DNA of 64,000 nt from Botryosphaeria dothidea (lineage: Eukaryota; Ascomycota; Dothideomycetes; Botryosphaeriales; Botryosphaeriaceae): the NCBI GenBank assembly GCA_011503125.2, contig WWBZ02000012.1, positions 1 through 64,000 on the forward strand. The letters run 5' to 3'. The position numbers were made by a program, and so were the translations under genes. Positions 34,236 to 47,381 of this stretch are shown in pieces. The notes below the pieces were generated by a model. The model was not told the origin of the DNA, ran no database searches, and saw nothing but the letters and a program-made list of their open reading frames with translations. Positions within the stretch are counted from its first letter, which is position 1. The number at the start of each line of letters is the position of its first letter.

Positions 34236-37200
34236 TCAAGGACAGGGTAATGCTCCCGCTCTTCAAGGAAGTGGACCCAAAGATCCACTATATCCTAGCT
34301 ATCCAGGAACCTTGGAGGAACCCGAGGGTCAAGACAACAGCAAGACACCCTGCCTACCATACAGTTTTTCCCTAGGAGGGAGTGGCAAGAACCTGCTTCT
34401 TTATAAGCAAGGCTATTGGCCCCGACTCCTGGTAAGCAACAGTCCATTCACCAGATCTCATTACACTATCCCTCATTACTAGGACACATACAATCTACAT
34501 CTATAACTACTACAATCCCCCGCCAGCCTCTTATACTAGTATAGCGCTAGAAACCCTATCTCTTCTACCGGAAGTTCTTAGAAAACCAGGGGAGCATATT
34601 CTCCTAGGGGACTTTAACCTCTACTATCCTATCTGGGGAGGTATAACCTCTCTAATATACTACACCCTAGCGGATAACCTAATTAAGATAGCTACCGTAG
34701 CTAATCTTAACCTAGCCCTTCTAAGGGGCACTATTACTAGACGAGATAGTAGCAGCGAGAGTACTCTAGACCTTGTCTTTATATTACGGTGGCTAGAGGA
34801 GAGAATCCTTAGCTATAGAGTTAGCCAGGAGCTCGAATCATCCTCTAACCACCTACCTATCCTTACTATACTTAATTTTTCTCCTACCCCCGCAGAACTA
34901 CGCCCCCTAAGGCCCTAGTAGAAGAAAGCAGACTAGAAGAGAACTAATAATATGCTCTAATTAAAGCTCGAACACCTTAAAGCAACCCCTCTTAATACTA
35001 AAGCAGACCTAGATCACTTTACTACACTACTCTAGGAGGCCATCCAAAGGATAATCTAGGAGACCATCCTAGTAGCGAGACCCTCGCCCTAGGCCTCTAT
35101 ACAATGGACAAAGGAGTATTCGGACCTAGTATACTAGGCTAGAGCAGCTAGAAGGAAGTGGACGGCCACAGGGAGGGAGGAGGACTAGGTAGTATACTAA
35201 ACTATTGCTAATAGCAAGAAGAGGCAGATCAGAAGAGATAGAACAAAAGTATGGCGTAGAATAGTAGCTGAGATTACTTCGGACCCATCTATACTCTAGA
35301 AGCTCTCAAAGTGGGCAAGAACAAGGGCACTGGAACCTCCAGCCCCACCTTAGTTCCCACCCCTCCAGGGAGCAGATGAACAACTATATTACGATAACCA
35401 GTCCAAGGCAGAAATCCTTACCAACCAGTTCTTCCCACCTCCCAGGGCCACCGACCTCTTAGATCTGGATGGGTGTATATACCCAGTGCCAGTAGAGATT
35501 CCCCAAGACCTTACTGAAGAGCAGGTCCTCCACACCATCAAGAAGCTTCCCCCAGACAAGGCACCAGGCCCAGACAAGATCACCAACAGGTTCCTAAAGC
35601 AATGCGCTGAGACACTAAGGGGACCCCTCACCAGGCTCTTCCAGGGATGCCTCGCACTTGGATACTACCCTAGGCAGTTCAAAAGCTCTATTACCGTAGT
35701 CCTCAGGAAACCACAGAGGGACGACTATACCAAAGCCAAGTTATTTAGGCCGATTGCTTTACTTAATACGCTAGGGAAGCTACTTAAGAGGATTATAGCA
35801 GATAGAATCTCCTAGGCTACTAAAGCATACGGCCTACTCCCTAATATATAGATAGGAGCTAGGAGAAACAGATCCGCAGTAGTAGCTCTTAACCTACTTA
35901 TAGAACAGATCCATACTATCTGGGCACAAGACCCAGGGCTAGTGGCTTTAGTCCTTAGCCTAGATATCTCGGGAGCATATAACCACGTATCTCATAGAAG
36001 GCTTCTCTATAATATAAGGATGGCAAAACTCCTAGAATAGGTAGAAAGATTCACCCGATCCTTTCTATAGGACCGTACCACTTAGCTATCCTTCGGAGAC
36101 TTTACTAGTCCACCAATCTAGACCTCAACCGGGATTCCCTAGGGATCCTCACTATCGCCGATACTCTACCTATTCTTTACATCTAACCTACTTACACAGC
36201 TACGCAGGGGCAATACCTTCCCCCTTAGATTCGTCGATAATACTAATATTCTAACCTTTAGTAGATCTATAGAATAGAACTATAGGACACTAGAGGGAGC
36301 ACATCAAATTTACGAGCACTGGGCAGCTACCTACGGGTTAGCTTTCTCGCCCGACAAGTATCACCTTATTTATTTTACAAGGAAACTAAGGAGATTCAAT
36401 ATGGTAGCAGGGATCCGTATCCCTGGATTTGCTGGATGCCTAGAGCCTATAATTAAGATTCTAGGAGTCCACGTAGATAATAAGCTCAGATAGGGACCTT
36501 ATATTAGGGAAACAGGAGCTAAGGCAATTAAACAGTACACATCTCTCTCTAGACTCGCGGCGTCTACCTGGGGAGCCTTATTTACTAAAGCCCGTTATAT
36601 CTATGCGGCCGTGGTAAGGCCAGTCCTCACCTACGGCTATGGGGTATGGTATACCCCAGAGGGAATCCCAGGGTGGAGAAAAACAACCATCCAGCCACTA
36701 AAGAAGATCCAAAACCAGTGCCTACGCACTATCTCAGGGGCGTATAAGTTAACTAGCATACAAACCTTGGAGCATAAGACAGGGATTCCCCTACTCTCAC
36801 TATACCTGGACGAACTAGCACTAGCCTAGGCTATTAGAGCTAGGGATGGCCCAGTCGCGACAGTAGTAGAGGAAACTTGCCAGAGTATTAAACAGATAGC
36901 TCGGGCTACTCTAAGTACTAGAGGCGCTACTAGCCCTGCTAGAAGAACCCTGCTTAGAAAAAAGGCAAACTTACTTCTTAACTACTGCCCCTCTACCTAC
37001 TAGAGTCTCCCGGAGCGAACGAAGCTACGTATAGTATATAGGAATAAGTAGAAGGAGAGATGGATAAAGTCTACTAGCTAGGGAAGATAAGATAAGCTAG
37101 TAGCCCAAAGCATATAGTGGAACCCAAAAATCAGACAAATCCACAGCGAACTATTCAAGCCACAGAGCACACTCGCCACCCTACTACGTACAGAGCATAT

Positions 37201-37770
37201 TAGACTAGAGGACTTCCTCTCAAGGCGCAAGGTGCCAGGGCACCCTAGTCCTGCCTATCCATGCGGCTGGCATAGACAAACCCCAAAGCATATCCTCCTC
37301 TTCTGCCCCCACTTCCAATAGGGCAGGGCATAGATGCTCTAAAGGGCAGGGACCACGGACTACTACTCCCTCCTCTTAATAAAGAAGGGGATCAAAGTAG
37401 TAACAGACTAGTTCTTACGCCTAGGGCTGCTCAAGCAATTTAGCCTGGCAAGGGAACTAATATAGGAAGATAACTAGGAAGAGGAACTAGGAGGACAACT
37501 AGGACCACTAGGACCACTAGGACCCGGACAACTACGAGGATAAGGACTAAAGAGATAGGTCTAGCAGGTGAATGTAGGGCTGCTATAGCAGCCGCTACTG
37601 GTAAGAAGGAAAAATAAGAACTAGTATAGGATAGCATGCCCAGAGAGAGAGGAGGGGTTTTTACCAGGCGAAAAGGTTTTCCCCCTCGTGTAAAATAACT
37701 ATAGATAGCTAGCCCCGCATAGACCCGTAAGGGAACTATATCGGGAAGAAATGAATTTATCTATCTATCT
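34236..37770 (+). mobile_element. LINE-2: 5'-truncated copy of LINE-1, 3.5 kb
   Basis: It starts in the middle of the endonuclease domain (AAGGACAGGGTAATGCTCCC matches LINE-1 near 29860) and runs to the same ATCT tail. 5' truncation is typical of target-primed reverse transcription. The flanks ATCGATAATATC (34224-34235) and ATTAATAATATC (37771-37782) are a 12-bp TSD with two RIP-type changes. It differs from LINE-1 by many C/T and G/A changes in both directions plus small indels (for example near 37495). Confidence 0.9.
34237..37542 (+). pseudogene. LINE-2 ORF2 remnant
   Basis: The same domains as LINE-1 ORF2 from mid-endonuclease on. Open blocks include 35486-35815 (RT start, TEEQVLHTIKKLPPDKAPGP) and 36611-36829 (VRPVLTYGYGVWY). 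The RT box again reads FVDN. The zinc finger near 37260 is better kept here: CGWHRQTPKHILLFCPHF. It shares several stop codons with LINE-1, for example in the CCCTAG and GACTAGAAG contexts near 34917 and 34934, and has private ones as well. Confidence 0.85.
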
Positions 37771-37782
37771 ATTAATAATATC

Positions 37783-38099
37783 GTCGGTCTTAATAACTTC
37801 TTCGTTTCTAGTTATTATACCGAAGTTTCGAGGTTCGTAGGGGTACTATCTAGAGATATCTTTGCTAGTTTAATACGTCTAATAGCCGTTATTATAATAG
37901 GCTATTTAGTATAGCGTATCGTAGTTATCTTAGTAAGATATAACCGACGCTTTACGCTAAGCGCTCGAAGTCTACTTATTATTCTTCTTACTACGAGGGT
38001 TCTACGAATACTTAGAAGAGAAGTATTTATTACTATCGTAGATAATATAGAGTCGATCCTTATAGCGCTATTTTTGCTTATCCGTCTAGTTTAGGTTAG
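37783..38099 (-). pseudogene. Element A gag piece between LINE-2 and N
   Basis: RIP-saturated gag sequence matching 5880-6190 of Q and 44216-44530 of N. It ends at GTTAG, the site where N inserted, and continues at 45975. Confidence 0.78.
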
Positions 38100-38574
38100 T
38101 ATAACGAGCGGGCCTCTATCTCTAAGGATCTAAATACTAAAGAGGGTAGAAACCTATTAAAGAGTTTTCCTTAAGTGGGTATAAGAAGAGGTACGTAAGG
38201 AACGAGTAGACGACTAAAGACTAAGCACTATATACGAAGGCCTTATTATTAATAGAGTCTAAATTCTATTATAAAGTTCTATTATTAAAGTTAACTACGG
38301 AGGGTTAAATACTAGCTAGGGAGTAAAGCTATATATACTATAGAGAGTGTATATAATCTAGTAGTACCGTCTTTTAAGAGTATCGCTAAGCGTGCCGTTT
38401 CTTAAGGGTATACGTTAGTATACCGTTTATTAAGGGTATAGGTAGGTCGTACGTAATAACTTACGTGGTAGAGTCCGTAATCTCGTAACCTCGGTTCTAT
38501 AAGACTTCCGACTTCTCGCTGTTTCGTCGGAGTTAATCCGTAATTCTCTAACCTAAGAAGGCTATGCCGTAATA
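38100..38574 (-). repeat. Element N left LTR (3' in coding sense), 475 bp
   Basis: It runs TATAACGAGCGG to GCCGTAATA. The inner part contains three spaced copies of a GTCTTTTAAGAG / GTTTCTTAAGGG / GTTTATTAAGGG-type motif (38380-38440), a feature not seen in the P or A LTRs. Confidence 0.9.
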
Positions 38575-41500
38575 CTATTCCCCCCTTTAAGAATCTTCGG
38601 CCCGGAGATTCTTCCGTTTCTCTAGTATATCTTCCTATAGGTTATTAGCTTATTTCTTCCTCGTAAGTTTCCGCGATACCTTCGAAAAAGCGTGTTGCTA
38701 AAGATTCCGCTATTAACCTTCGTTCTCGTAAGATAAATAGGGTTATTCTTCGTCGCTAGGAGCTACTAGACGAGATTTTCTTTCGGGGTATCGAGATAAT
38801 TTCTTGTGCGAATTATCTAGAGTACGAATCGGAGTGCGTAGCGTTATAAGAGAACCTATCTATTTATACTACCTATTTAGGAGCTCGTCGGATAGAATAT
38901 AATATCGTAGTTCGGGGTGTTTCGCGTTATAAGTTCTTTCTCTTTCTTCTTATATTTATACCTAACCGGCCCTAGTAGATTCTCTAGAGCGGGAATAGGC
39001 TCGTCTTACCGCGGAGGAGGACGTAACGTTAGAGAAGCTTCTTCGCCTACGTAAGTAGCAGCGTTTCCTTTAGTCGCGTCGTTCCCGTATAATTCGCGAA
39101 GATTTCGAGTCGCTAGAGGAGCTTAAGAGGGCTAAGGCTTCCGGGTTACCTAGGGGTCCTTCTAACCCTAAGACCTCTAAGGGTCCGTTCTTATTAGAGC
39201 GGCCACGTTACGAGTTAGTAGGTCCTACTATACCGTAGTCGGCTAAGTCTACCGCGTCTACCGGCGAACCTATAGCTAATACGAAGTCTCCGCGTTCTTC
39301 TAAGCTTATAAATTCTACTCGTTTATCTTCCTTCTTTAAGGGTTTCCCGTCGTTCTCGTTTAGGGACGACCTCGTTTCCGTAGGAGGTTAGGATTTTAAC
39401 GGTAGAATTCTATAACGAGATCTAGATATATATCGTCCTTAGGTATCTATTAGTTGTTCTTATTTCCGTATCCTTCCTATTTAATAAGATATTTAAGCTA
39501 ATATCCGAATCTTTTATAGTCTAAGATCTTCTTAACTAGATATTCGTCTTCTTTAGTATCTAGGTTTTCTAGAATTATTTCTTCTAGAGTTTCTAGAATT
39601 ATAGCGTTTTCTAGTACTAGTTTAAGTAATACTACGTAAAAGGTAGAATTTATTCGTATCGTTACTAGCAATTTAAGTCGATACGTAACGTTTCCGAGTT
39701 TTTCTAAAATTTCGAATAGACCGGTTTTCTTAAAATCTAATTTATCGCTTAGTCGCTTCGATTTAATATTTTTTATAAGGAGGTATACTTTATCCCCCCT
39801 CTTTAGGTTCGGTGCCGTCTAGTACCGTCTATTATAGTACTTAGATATTATAATTCGTACGTACTCGAGGTCGAGACTAATAGCTTTATATAGTTCTTTT
39901 AGCTACTCGGCTTTAAGAATACCTTACTAGGCTAATTTTCGACTTAGGATAGCTTCTCTATACGTATCTAATTCGAATCTATAGTTAGTAAAGAACGGGG
40001 ATACGTTAGTTAACTCTTATTTAGCGCTATTATAGGCGAACTATACTATAGGTAGCTATATAGTCTAATCGTCCTATAGGTAGTTAACGAAATAGCGGAG
40101 GTACTATTCGAGAGTCCGGTTTATCCGTTCTATCTAACCGTTCGTTTATAGGTGTACGGTTATAGAGAGTTTATTCTTAGCTCTAAGTTAACGCATAAGC
40201 GTTTACTAGAATTTAGAACGTATTAGCTTATTTCTATCCGAAACTAGTTCTTCCGGCATTTCGTAATCCGCGAAGATATATCGGAGAAACGTATAGGCTA
40301 ACTATTCTATATTCGATATCTCGAGATAGGGTAAGAAGTAAGCGTACTTTGTAAGTCTATCGATAAAGACTAGGATCGAGTCGTACTTAACTCCGGTAAG
40401 CGAATCTTTAGACTATAGTAACTTCGTAATAAAGTCTAGCGTAACTAATTACTATAGTCGTTCTAGAACTTCTAGAGGTTATAGTTATCCGTATAAAGCG
40501 TGTATCGTAGCTTTACTTCTAATATAAAGGTTATATTACGAGACTATACGCTAGACTATCTTCCGTAATCCTAGAAAGTAGAAGTTTTATATAATTCTTT
40601 TAGTTGTTCTATCGATACTCTAATATCTATACGCGGGTGCTTCGTATATATTCTTAACTAGTACTTCTCGTAGTCTTACCGGAATATAGATTAATCCTTT
40701 AAAGAGAAGCGTTCCTTCTCTATCTCGAGCGATACGCGGGTCGTCCTTAAGCGCTAAAAGTTCCTACGCGAAGAAGTCCTATACGTATACTTCTTAAATC
40801 GTCTAATACTATAGGTTTAACTTAATGCGAAGTATTAGGAAAGACGGTCTAGTAAGGGTAAGCGATCTATCGCTATCTACTACGAACACTATAGGGTACG
40901 GCTCGATTCGTTCTTCTATATAGTCTATCCTTCTACTAAGCGCGTTAGCGGCGGCGTTATCTATATCTTTTCTATATATAATCTTAAAATCGTAGAAGGC
41001 TATTTCTTTAGACTAGCGAACCTATCGTCGGTTTAGCTCCTTAGTCGTAGTAAAGCGCGTAAGGTTTTAATAATTATAATATACTACTATCTAATAGCTG
41101 GCTCCTTTAAGATAGTATCTCTATTACTTAAATACTAAGACGATAGCTAAGAGCTTCTTATTATAAGTATTATAGTTAAGCTCTACCGGTATAAACTTTC
41201 TAGAGTAAAACGCGATTAGGTACTATCTACCTTAATCGTTAGGCTAGCTAAGATATACTCTAAGGGCGAATTCTAACGTATTAGTTTCTACTTCGATAGG
41301 TTTATCGGGGTCGTATATCCCTAGAACCGGTGCTTCGTAAAATATCCGTTTAAGCGATTCGAAGGCTTACTACTAATCGTCTCTCTATTTAAAGCTATAC
41401 TCCTTTCGAGTAAGTCGCGTTAAAGATTCCGTAACCTTTAAGTAGTTCTAAATAAACTTTCGATAGAAGTTCGCGAATCTAAGAAAAGACTAAACTTCCT

Positions 41501-44500
41501 TAATCGTCTTAGATACTAGCTATTCTCTAATAGAATCTAGTTTTAAGTCGTCTATACCGACGTAACCTAGGGTAATAATAAAGCCTAAGAATTCTATCCT
41601 TTAAACGTGCTATTCGTATTTCTCGGGTGTAATAGATAGATTCTTTACCTAGAGGGTTTCTAGGACCTTCCTAATATACTTCTTATAATCCTCGAGGGTC
41701 TCTAAAAAGATAAGGATATCGTCGAGGTAAGCTAAGTAGAAGATATCTAAGTATTCGCGTAGCGTATCGTTAACGAGATTTTAGAAGATTACTAGCGCGT
41801 TAGTAAGCCCGAATAGTATAACCGTATACTCGTAGAGTCCTAGCCTCGTTCTAAAGGCTATCTTCTATTCTTCCCCTTCTTTAATCCTAACTAAATAATA
41901 TCCTTCCCGGAGGTCTAGCTTCGTAAAGTACTTTACTTTTCCTAACTTATTCTAGAGCTCGTCGATACGCGAGAGCGGATAGCGGTTCTTAATCGTAATA
42001 TTATTAAGTTATCGGTAGTCGATATAGAGGCGTAGTTTACTATTCTTCTTTAGGACGAAAAGGATCGGATATCCGGCTAATAACGTTAAAGGCCGAATAT
42101 ATCCACGTTCGAGGTTTTTCTCGATATATTCCCTTAAAGCCTCTATCTTCTTTACTAATAAGGAGTAGATAGGCTTATAAGCTAGCTTTATATCTAGCTT
42201 AAGCGGAATTTCGTAGTCCTATAGTTAATACTTTAGTAAATCTTCTTTTCCTCTTTCTTAGCAAACGGCTCTTAAGTCCTAGTACTCGCTAGGTACCGTC
42301 TCTATTTCCGGTATTAGAGGTTCTCCGTATAGATTATTCCATGTCTCTAAACTACCGTATTATCCCCTTCTAATCCTCGCGGGATCGTCTCCTCTAATAG
42401 GAGTAGAACTATCCTTATTCTTAAGCCTTTCCCGTACGGCCTTAGCTAATACTCGTTATTATACCGCCTATAAGGGTTTAATGTATATAAGGTAGACCTA
42501 CTAGCCTTGGCGTCTTATACGCTTAAATACCTCTTCTAAGATCGTCTAAACGTTAATTTAAGGTTCTACGGCTACTAATTGCTTACGCGAAGCCTTACTC
42601 TTAGCCTTATATTCTTTCCTTATAGTTCTTCGTAATATATACTATACTTATTCGTCGGGAACGTTTAACTCGGTTAGTCTTACCCCGCTTAAGGTGCTAT
42701 ATTTTACTAAGAAGGCGGCGTCTCGCACGCTACTATTCTAGTTCTATCTTATACTTTTCTTAAGGTTGCCGTTAATACTACCGTCGCTAGGCCTTACGCT
42801 ATTATTACCGTTAATACTACCGTTACTAGGCCTTACGCTATCGTAGCTAAAGTTATATCTTAAGTCGGGAATATCGTTTCGCTTAGTAGGGCTTATTTCT
42901 ATAATAGAGTTGTATTTTACTAAGGAGGCTTCGCTACTTGCGTCGTAGTCCTAGTACTAACTTATACTACTATCGGAGTCGCCTATATAGTTACTATATT
43001 TAGGCCTTATACTAGCTACTTCTTATATTAATATTAATAGGAGCTTTCGAAGGGTATCTAATAACCTATTTTCCTTTTATAATCCTTGTTTTCGTAGGAG
43101 ATTCTCGAGCTTCTCTCGAAAGATAATAGAGTCTCTTTCTCCGAAGTCGAAGATAGATTTCTATATCCGGATCTAGGGTATACCTAGAATAATATCGTAT
43201 CTAGGAATATATTAGACGTCGAGGAAAATCCGTTCTTAATAGTTCCCTATCTAGAGGGTTGCTTCCTCCGTTTCTATCTTTACCTAGCCTTCTTCGTAGG
43301 CTACCTAGGATCCGTCGAATCTACTAAGGAGATACGGCTTCTATTTCTTACGATACGGGATATTTATCTTCTATATAAGCTCGTTATAGATAAAATTTCC
43401 GCTTAATTCTATATCGATTAGGATTCTAGTAGGTACTCCGTTAAGTATTTCCTATATCTTAAACTATTTCTATAGATTTAGTCCGGTAAGAGTTTCCGTT
43501 TCCGATATACGTAATACTATATAAAGGGACCTAGACTATAGCCCCTAGGTTAGTCCTATTACCGTAGAGCCGTCTAGTTTTTTAATATAGGGTAGCCGTA
43601 GACTTTACTATATATATAGTCTTCCTATTCGTTAACTTAGAGATATACTTACTTCTAGTTAGTCTATTTATCGGCGTTCTACTTCCTTCGCTAATAGACT
43701 TTATTCTTTCGAACCTAATATCTAAAGGTTAGTCGATTAAACTTCTTATCCGGAATCTACTAGAGTATACGATACTAGATCGTTGCCGTACCGTACTAGT
43801 AGAGAATCCGTACTAGCTCCCGGAGGGAGTCGTAGTCCGCTTACTCGCGTACTAAGGTTCCTTAGTAGTATTATTCGACGAGTATCGTTTCTTTAGTTAC
43901 CGGAAGTTCGTACTTCTTTCCGTCTTATTCGATTCGGGTTTCCTAAAGAATATTCTAACGCTATCCCTAAATAACCGTAAGCGCGATACTTTTCTAATAC
44001 GGAATCTAGATTATTTAGCTAAGATTATTCTATTCGTCCCGTAGGTAGTTACTAATACCGTATCTTTTAGCGAGAACTTCTAGCGAGATAAGGGTGTCTA
44101 GCTTATCCGATAGTATAGATATATTATCTAACTACGTTTTACTAGTACTCTCGTATAGTTCTTCTATTTCGCTATTAATAAGTTCGTCGTCTAGAGGGAA
44201 ACTATCGATAATATTATCGGTCTTAATAACTTCTTCGTTCCTAGTTATTATACCGAAGTTTCGAGGTTCGTAAGGGTACTATCTAGAGATATCTTTGCTA
44301 GTTTAATACGTCTAATAGCCGTTATCGTAATAGGCTATCTAGTATAGTATATCGTAGTTATCTTAGCGAGATGTAACCGACGCTTTACGCTAAGCGCTCG
44401 AAGTCTACTTATTATTCTTCTTACTACGAGGGTTCTACGGATACTTAGAAGAGAAGTATTTATTACTACCGTAGGTAATATAGAGTCGATCTTTATAGCG

Positions 44501-45499
44501 CTATTTCTACTTATCCGTCTAGTTCAGGTTAGATCCTTTAGGCTTCTTATTATTATAACCCTTATTACTCTTCTTAGAATTCTATCTATTAGCCGCGTCG
44601 AGAGCTATAGCGTCTCCGCCTTCGAGGGTTATTCTTTTACGGCGTAGCTTCGAGGTATTAAATTATCGAGAACCTATCTTCTATTCGTATATACGACCGT
44701 CGATCTAAGACGTAAGGTCTACTATCTTCTAAAAGGTAGGTAGGTATTTATAAGTAATTATATTCTTCTTAACTTCGTTCTTTAGACTCTTATAGAAGAG
44801 GTCGCGGAAAGTCTCGTCTAACTATTCGAGGTAGGCTATAAGCTACTAAAACTTAGTTATATAGATAGCTATAGATCCTATCTATCTAACGGTTATAATA
44901 TCGTTAGAGGCTTTACGGACTTCGTCCCGATCGTTAAAAGTAGCCCTAAGGTTATCTGCGAATCCCGTATAGATATCGAAGATTTTCTTAGTCTTTGCCC
45001 GTCTCTTCTCGAGAGAGTATTCGTTAGCTAAGTAGTCGCGAAGGTATAGTTTTATCTATACCTCTGCCGTTCCTCTAAAGTAGATTAATATAAAGAGTAC
45101 TTCCTCGGCGTCGTTATTAAATTATACTTAGTTAAACTAGAGGTAGCGTTATATCTAGAGTAGAAAGAATTAGAGCTTCTTCCTATTTCTATCGAACTTC
45201 TCGGGTGCCGTTACTTTAACCTTAGTAGCGCTCCGTTTTATCTAGTACGCTAGTAGGCGCTCGATCTAGGCTTTTTATTCCTAAATAAGTGCCTAGAGTT
45301 CTTCTCGAGTAGGCTCTATTTACTACGCGGGCGGAGCACGCCCCTAAGTACTCTTAGCGCGACCCTCTATTAGGTCGACATCTATCTAAGATCCCGATAC
45401 TATCGTATACTTTCCCTAAACGCGTTAGGCGGGGTAATACTTAACCTAATAAACTCGTTTCTAAAAAGATCCCTCTCCTTATAAGAATAGTAGTTAAAG

Positions 45500-45974
45500 T
45501 ATAACGAGCGGGCCTCTACCTCTAAGAATCTAAATACTAAAGAGAATAGAAACCTATTAAAGAGTTTTCCTTAAGTAGGTATAAGAAGAGGTACGTAAGG
45601 AACGAGTAGACGACTAAAGACTAAGTACTATATACGAAGGCCTTATTACTAATAGAGTCTAAATTCTATTATAAAGTTCTATTATTAAAGTTAACTACGG
45701 AGGGTTAAATACTAGCTAGAGAGTAAAGCTATATATACTATAGAGAGTATATATAATCTAGTAGTACCGTCTTTTAAGAGCATCGCTAAGCGTGCCGTTT
45801 CTTAAGGGCATACGTTAGTATACCGTTTATTAAGGGCATAGGTAGGTCGTACGTAATAACTTACGTGGTAGAGTCCGTAATCTCGTAACCTCGGTTCTAT
45901 AAGACTTCCGACTTCTCGCTATTTCGTCGGAGTTAATCCGTAATTCTCTAACCTAAGAAGGCTATACCGTAATA
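45500..45974 (-). repeat. Element N right LTR (5' in coding sense), 475 bp
   Basis: Same length and sequence as 38100-38574 apart from RIP-type differences. It ends GTAATA followed by the TSD GTTAG. Confidence 0.9.
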
Positions 45975-46946
45975 GTTAGGTCTCTTAGGCTTCTTATTAT
46001 TATAACTATTATTATTCTTCTTAGAATTCTATCTATTAGCCGCGTTAAGAGCTATAGCGTCTCCGCCTTTAAGGGTTATTCTTTCGCGGCGTAGCTTTAA
46101 GGTATTAGATTATCGAGAACCTATCTTCTATTCGTATATACGACCGTCGATCTAAGACGTAAGGTCTACTATCTTCTAAAAGGTAGGTAGATATTTATAA
46201 GTAATTATATTCTTCTTAACTTCGTTCTTTAGACCCTTATAGAAGAGGTCTCGGAAAGTCTCGTCTAACTATTTAAGGTAGGCTACGAGCTACTAAAACT
46301 TAGTTACGTAGATAGCTATAGATTCTATTTATCTAACGGTTATAATATCGTTAGAGGCTTTACGGACTTCGTCTCGATCGTTAAAAGTAGCTCTAAGGTT
46401 ATCTACGAATCCCGTATAGATATCGAAGATTTTCTTAGTCTTTATCCGTCTCTTCTCGAGAGAGTATTCGTTAGATAGATAGTCGCGAAGATATAGTTCT
46501 ATCTATACCTCTGCCGTTCCTCTAAGATAAATTAATACGAAGAATACTTTCTTAGCGTCGTTATTAAATTATACTTAGTTAAACTAGAGGTAGCGTTATA
46601 TCTAGAGTAGAAAGAATTAGAGCTTCTTCCTATTTCTATCGAACTTCTCGAGTACCGCTACTTTAATCTTAGTAGCGCTCCGTTTTATCTAGTACGCTAG
46701 TAGGCGCTCGATCTAGGCTTTTTATTCCTAAATAAGTATCTAGAGTTCTTCTCGAGTAGGCTCTATTTACTACGTAGGCGGAGTACGCTCCTAAGTATTC
46801 TTAGCGCGGCCCTCTATTAGGTCGATATCTATCTAAGATCCCGGTGCTATTATATACTTTCCCTAAACGCGTTAGGCGGGGTAATACTTAATCTAATAAA
46901 CTCGTTTCTAAAAGGGTCTCTCTTCTTATAAGGATAGTAGTTAAAG
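45975..46946 (-). pseudogene. Element A gag, N-terminal part
   Basis: It continues A after the N insertion and resembles Q at 6195-7166. It is saturated with TAA/TAG. No intact zinc knuckle is visible because the Cys and His codons are RIP targets. Confidence 0.75.
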
Positions 46947-47381
46947 TATAACGAGCGGGCCTCTACCTCTAAGAATCTAAATACTAAAGAGAGTAGAAAT
47001 CTATCGAAGGGTTTTTCTTAAGTAGGTATAAGAAAAGATACGTAAGAAACGAGTAGACGACTAGAGACTAAGTACTACGTACGAAGGCCTTATTACTAAT
47101 AGAGTCTAAATTCTATTATAAAGTTAACTACGAAGGTTAAAGCTATTTAGAGAGCGTAGTTTATATACGTAGGAGAGTTCTATATAATCTAGTATTACCT
47201 AATATAGCCCGGCTCTAGTAGGCGACGGTTACTCTTTATTACCCGGCTTCTAAGAGCGATATATAGGTCTTAGTAGAGTAGTTACGTATAGAGTTACGTA
47301 ATTAATTTCTTTCTCCTACGGGGCTTCCTCGAACGCCTTTTCTAATCTTTCTATACTTTCTAAAAAGGCTACTTCGTAATA
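46947..47381 (-). repeat. Element A right LTR (5' in coding sense), 435 bp
   Basis: TATAACGAGCGG to CTTCGTAATA, uninterrupted. The partner is 22155-22844. Confidence 0.88.

Larger units (their letters stand above)
38100..45974 (-). mobile_element. Element N: complete chromovirus nested in A, 7.9 kb
   Basis: Direct 475-bp LTRs at 38100-38574 and 45500-45974, with the perfect TSD GTTAG (38095-38099 and 45975-45979). The host sequence on both sides is A gag and rejoins in register. Minus-strand order is: gag about 45450-44050, RT about 42080-41850, YLDD at 41729-41718, RNase H and integrase about 41600-39900, chromodomain about 39580-39330, and a polypurine tract beside the left LTR (complement of CTATTCCCCCCTTTAAG). 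All frames are closed by RIP stops. The RIP load is as high as in A, so N entered A before or during the main RIP period. Confidence 0.92.
22155..47381 (-). mobile_element. Element A: chromovirus interrupted by five later insertions
   Basis: Outer boundaries are LTRs at 22155-22844 and 46947-47381; without its solo-LTR insert the left one is exactly 435 bp, like the right one. The flanks CCTCG (22150-22154) and TCTCG (47382-47386) are a TSD with one C/T change. Coding is on the minus strand: gag 46946-45975 and 38099-37783; middle part 34235-33407; RT, RNase H and integrase 28248-24470, with YLDD at 26630-26619; chromodomain about 24470-24230; 3' region to 22845. It is saturated with RIP. The inserted pieces are listed separately. 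Confidence 0.88.
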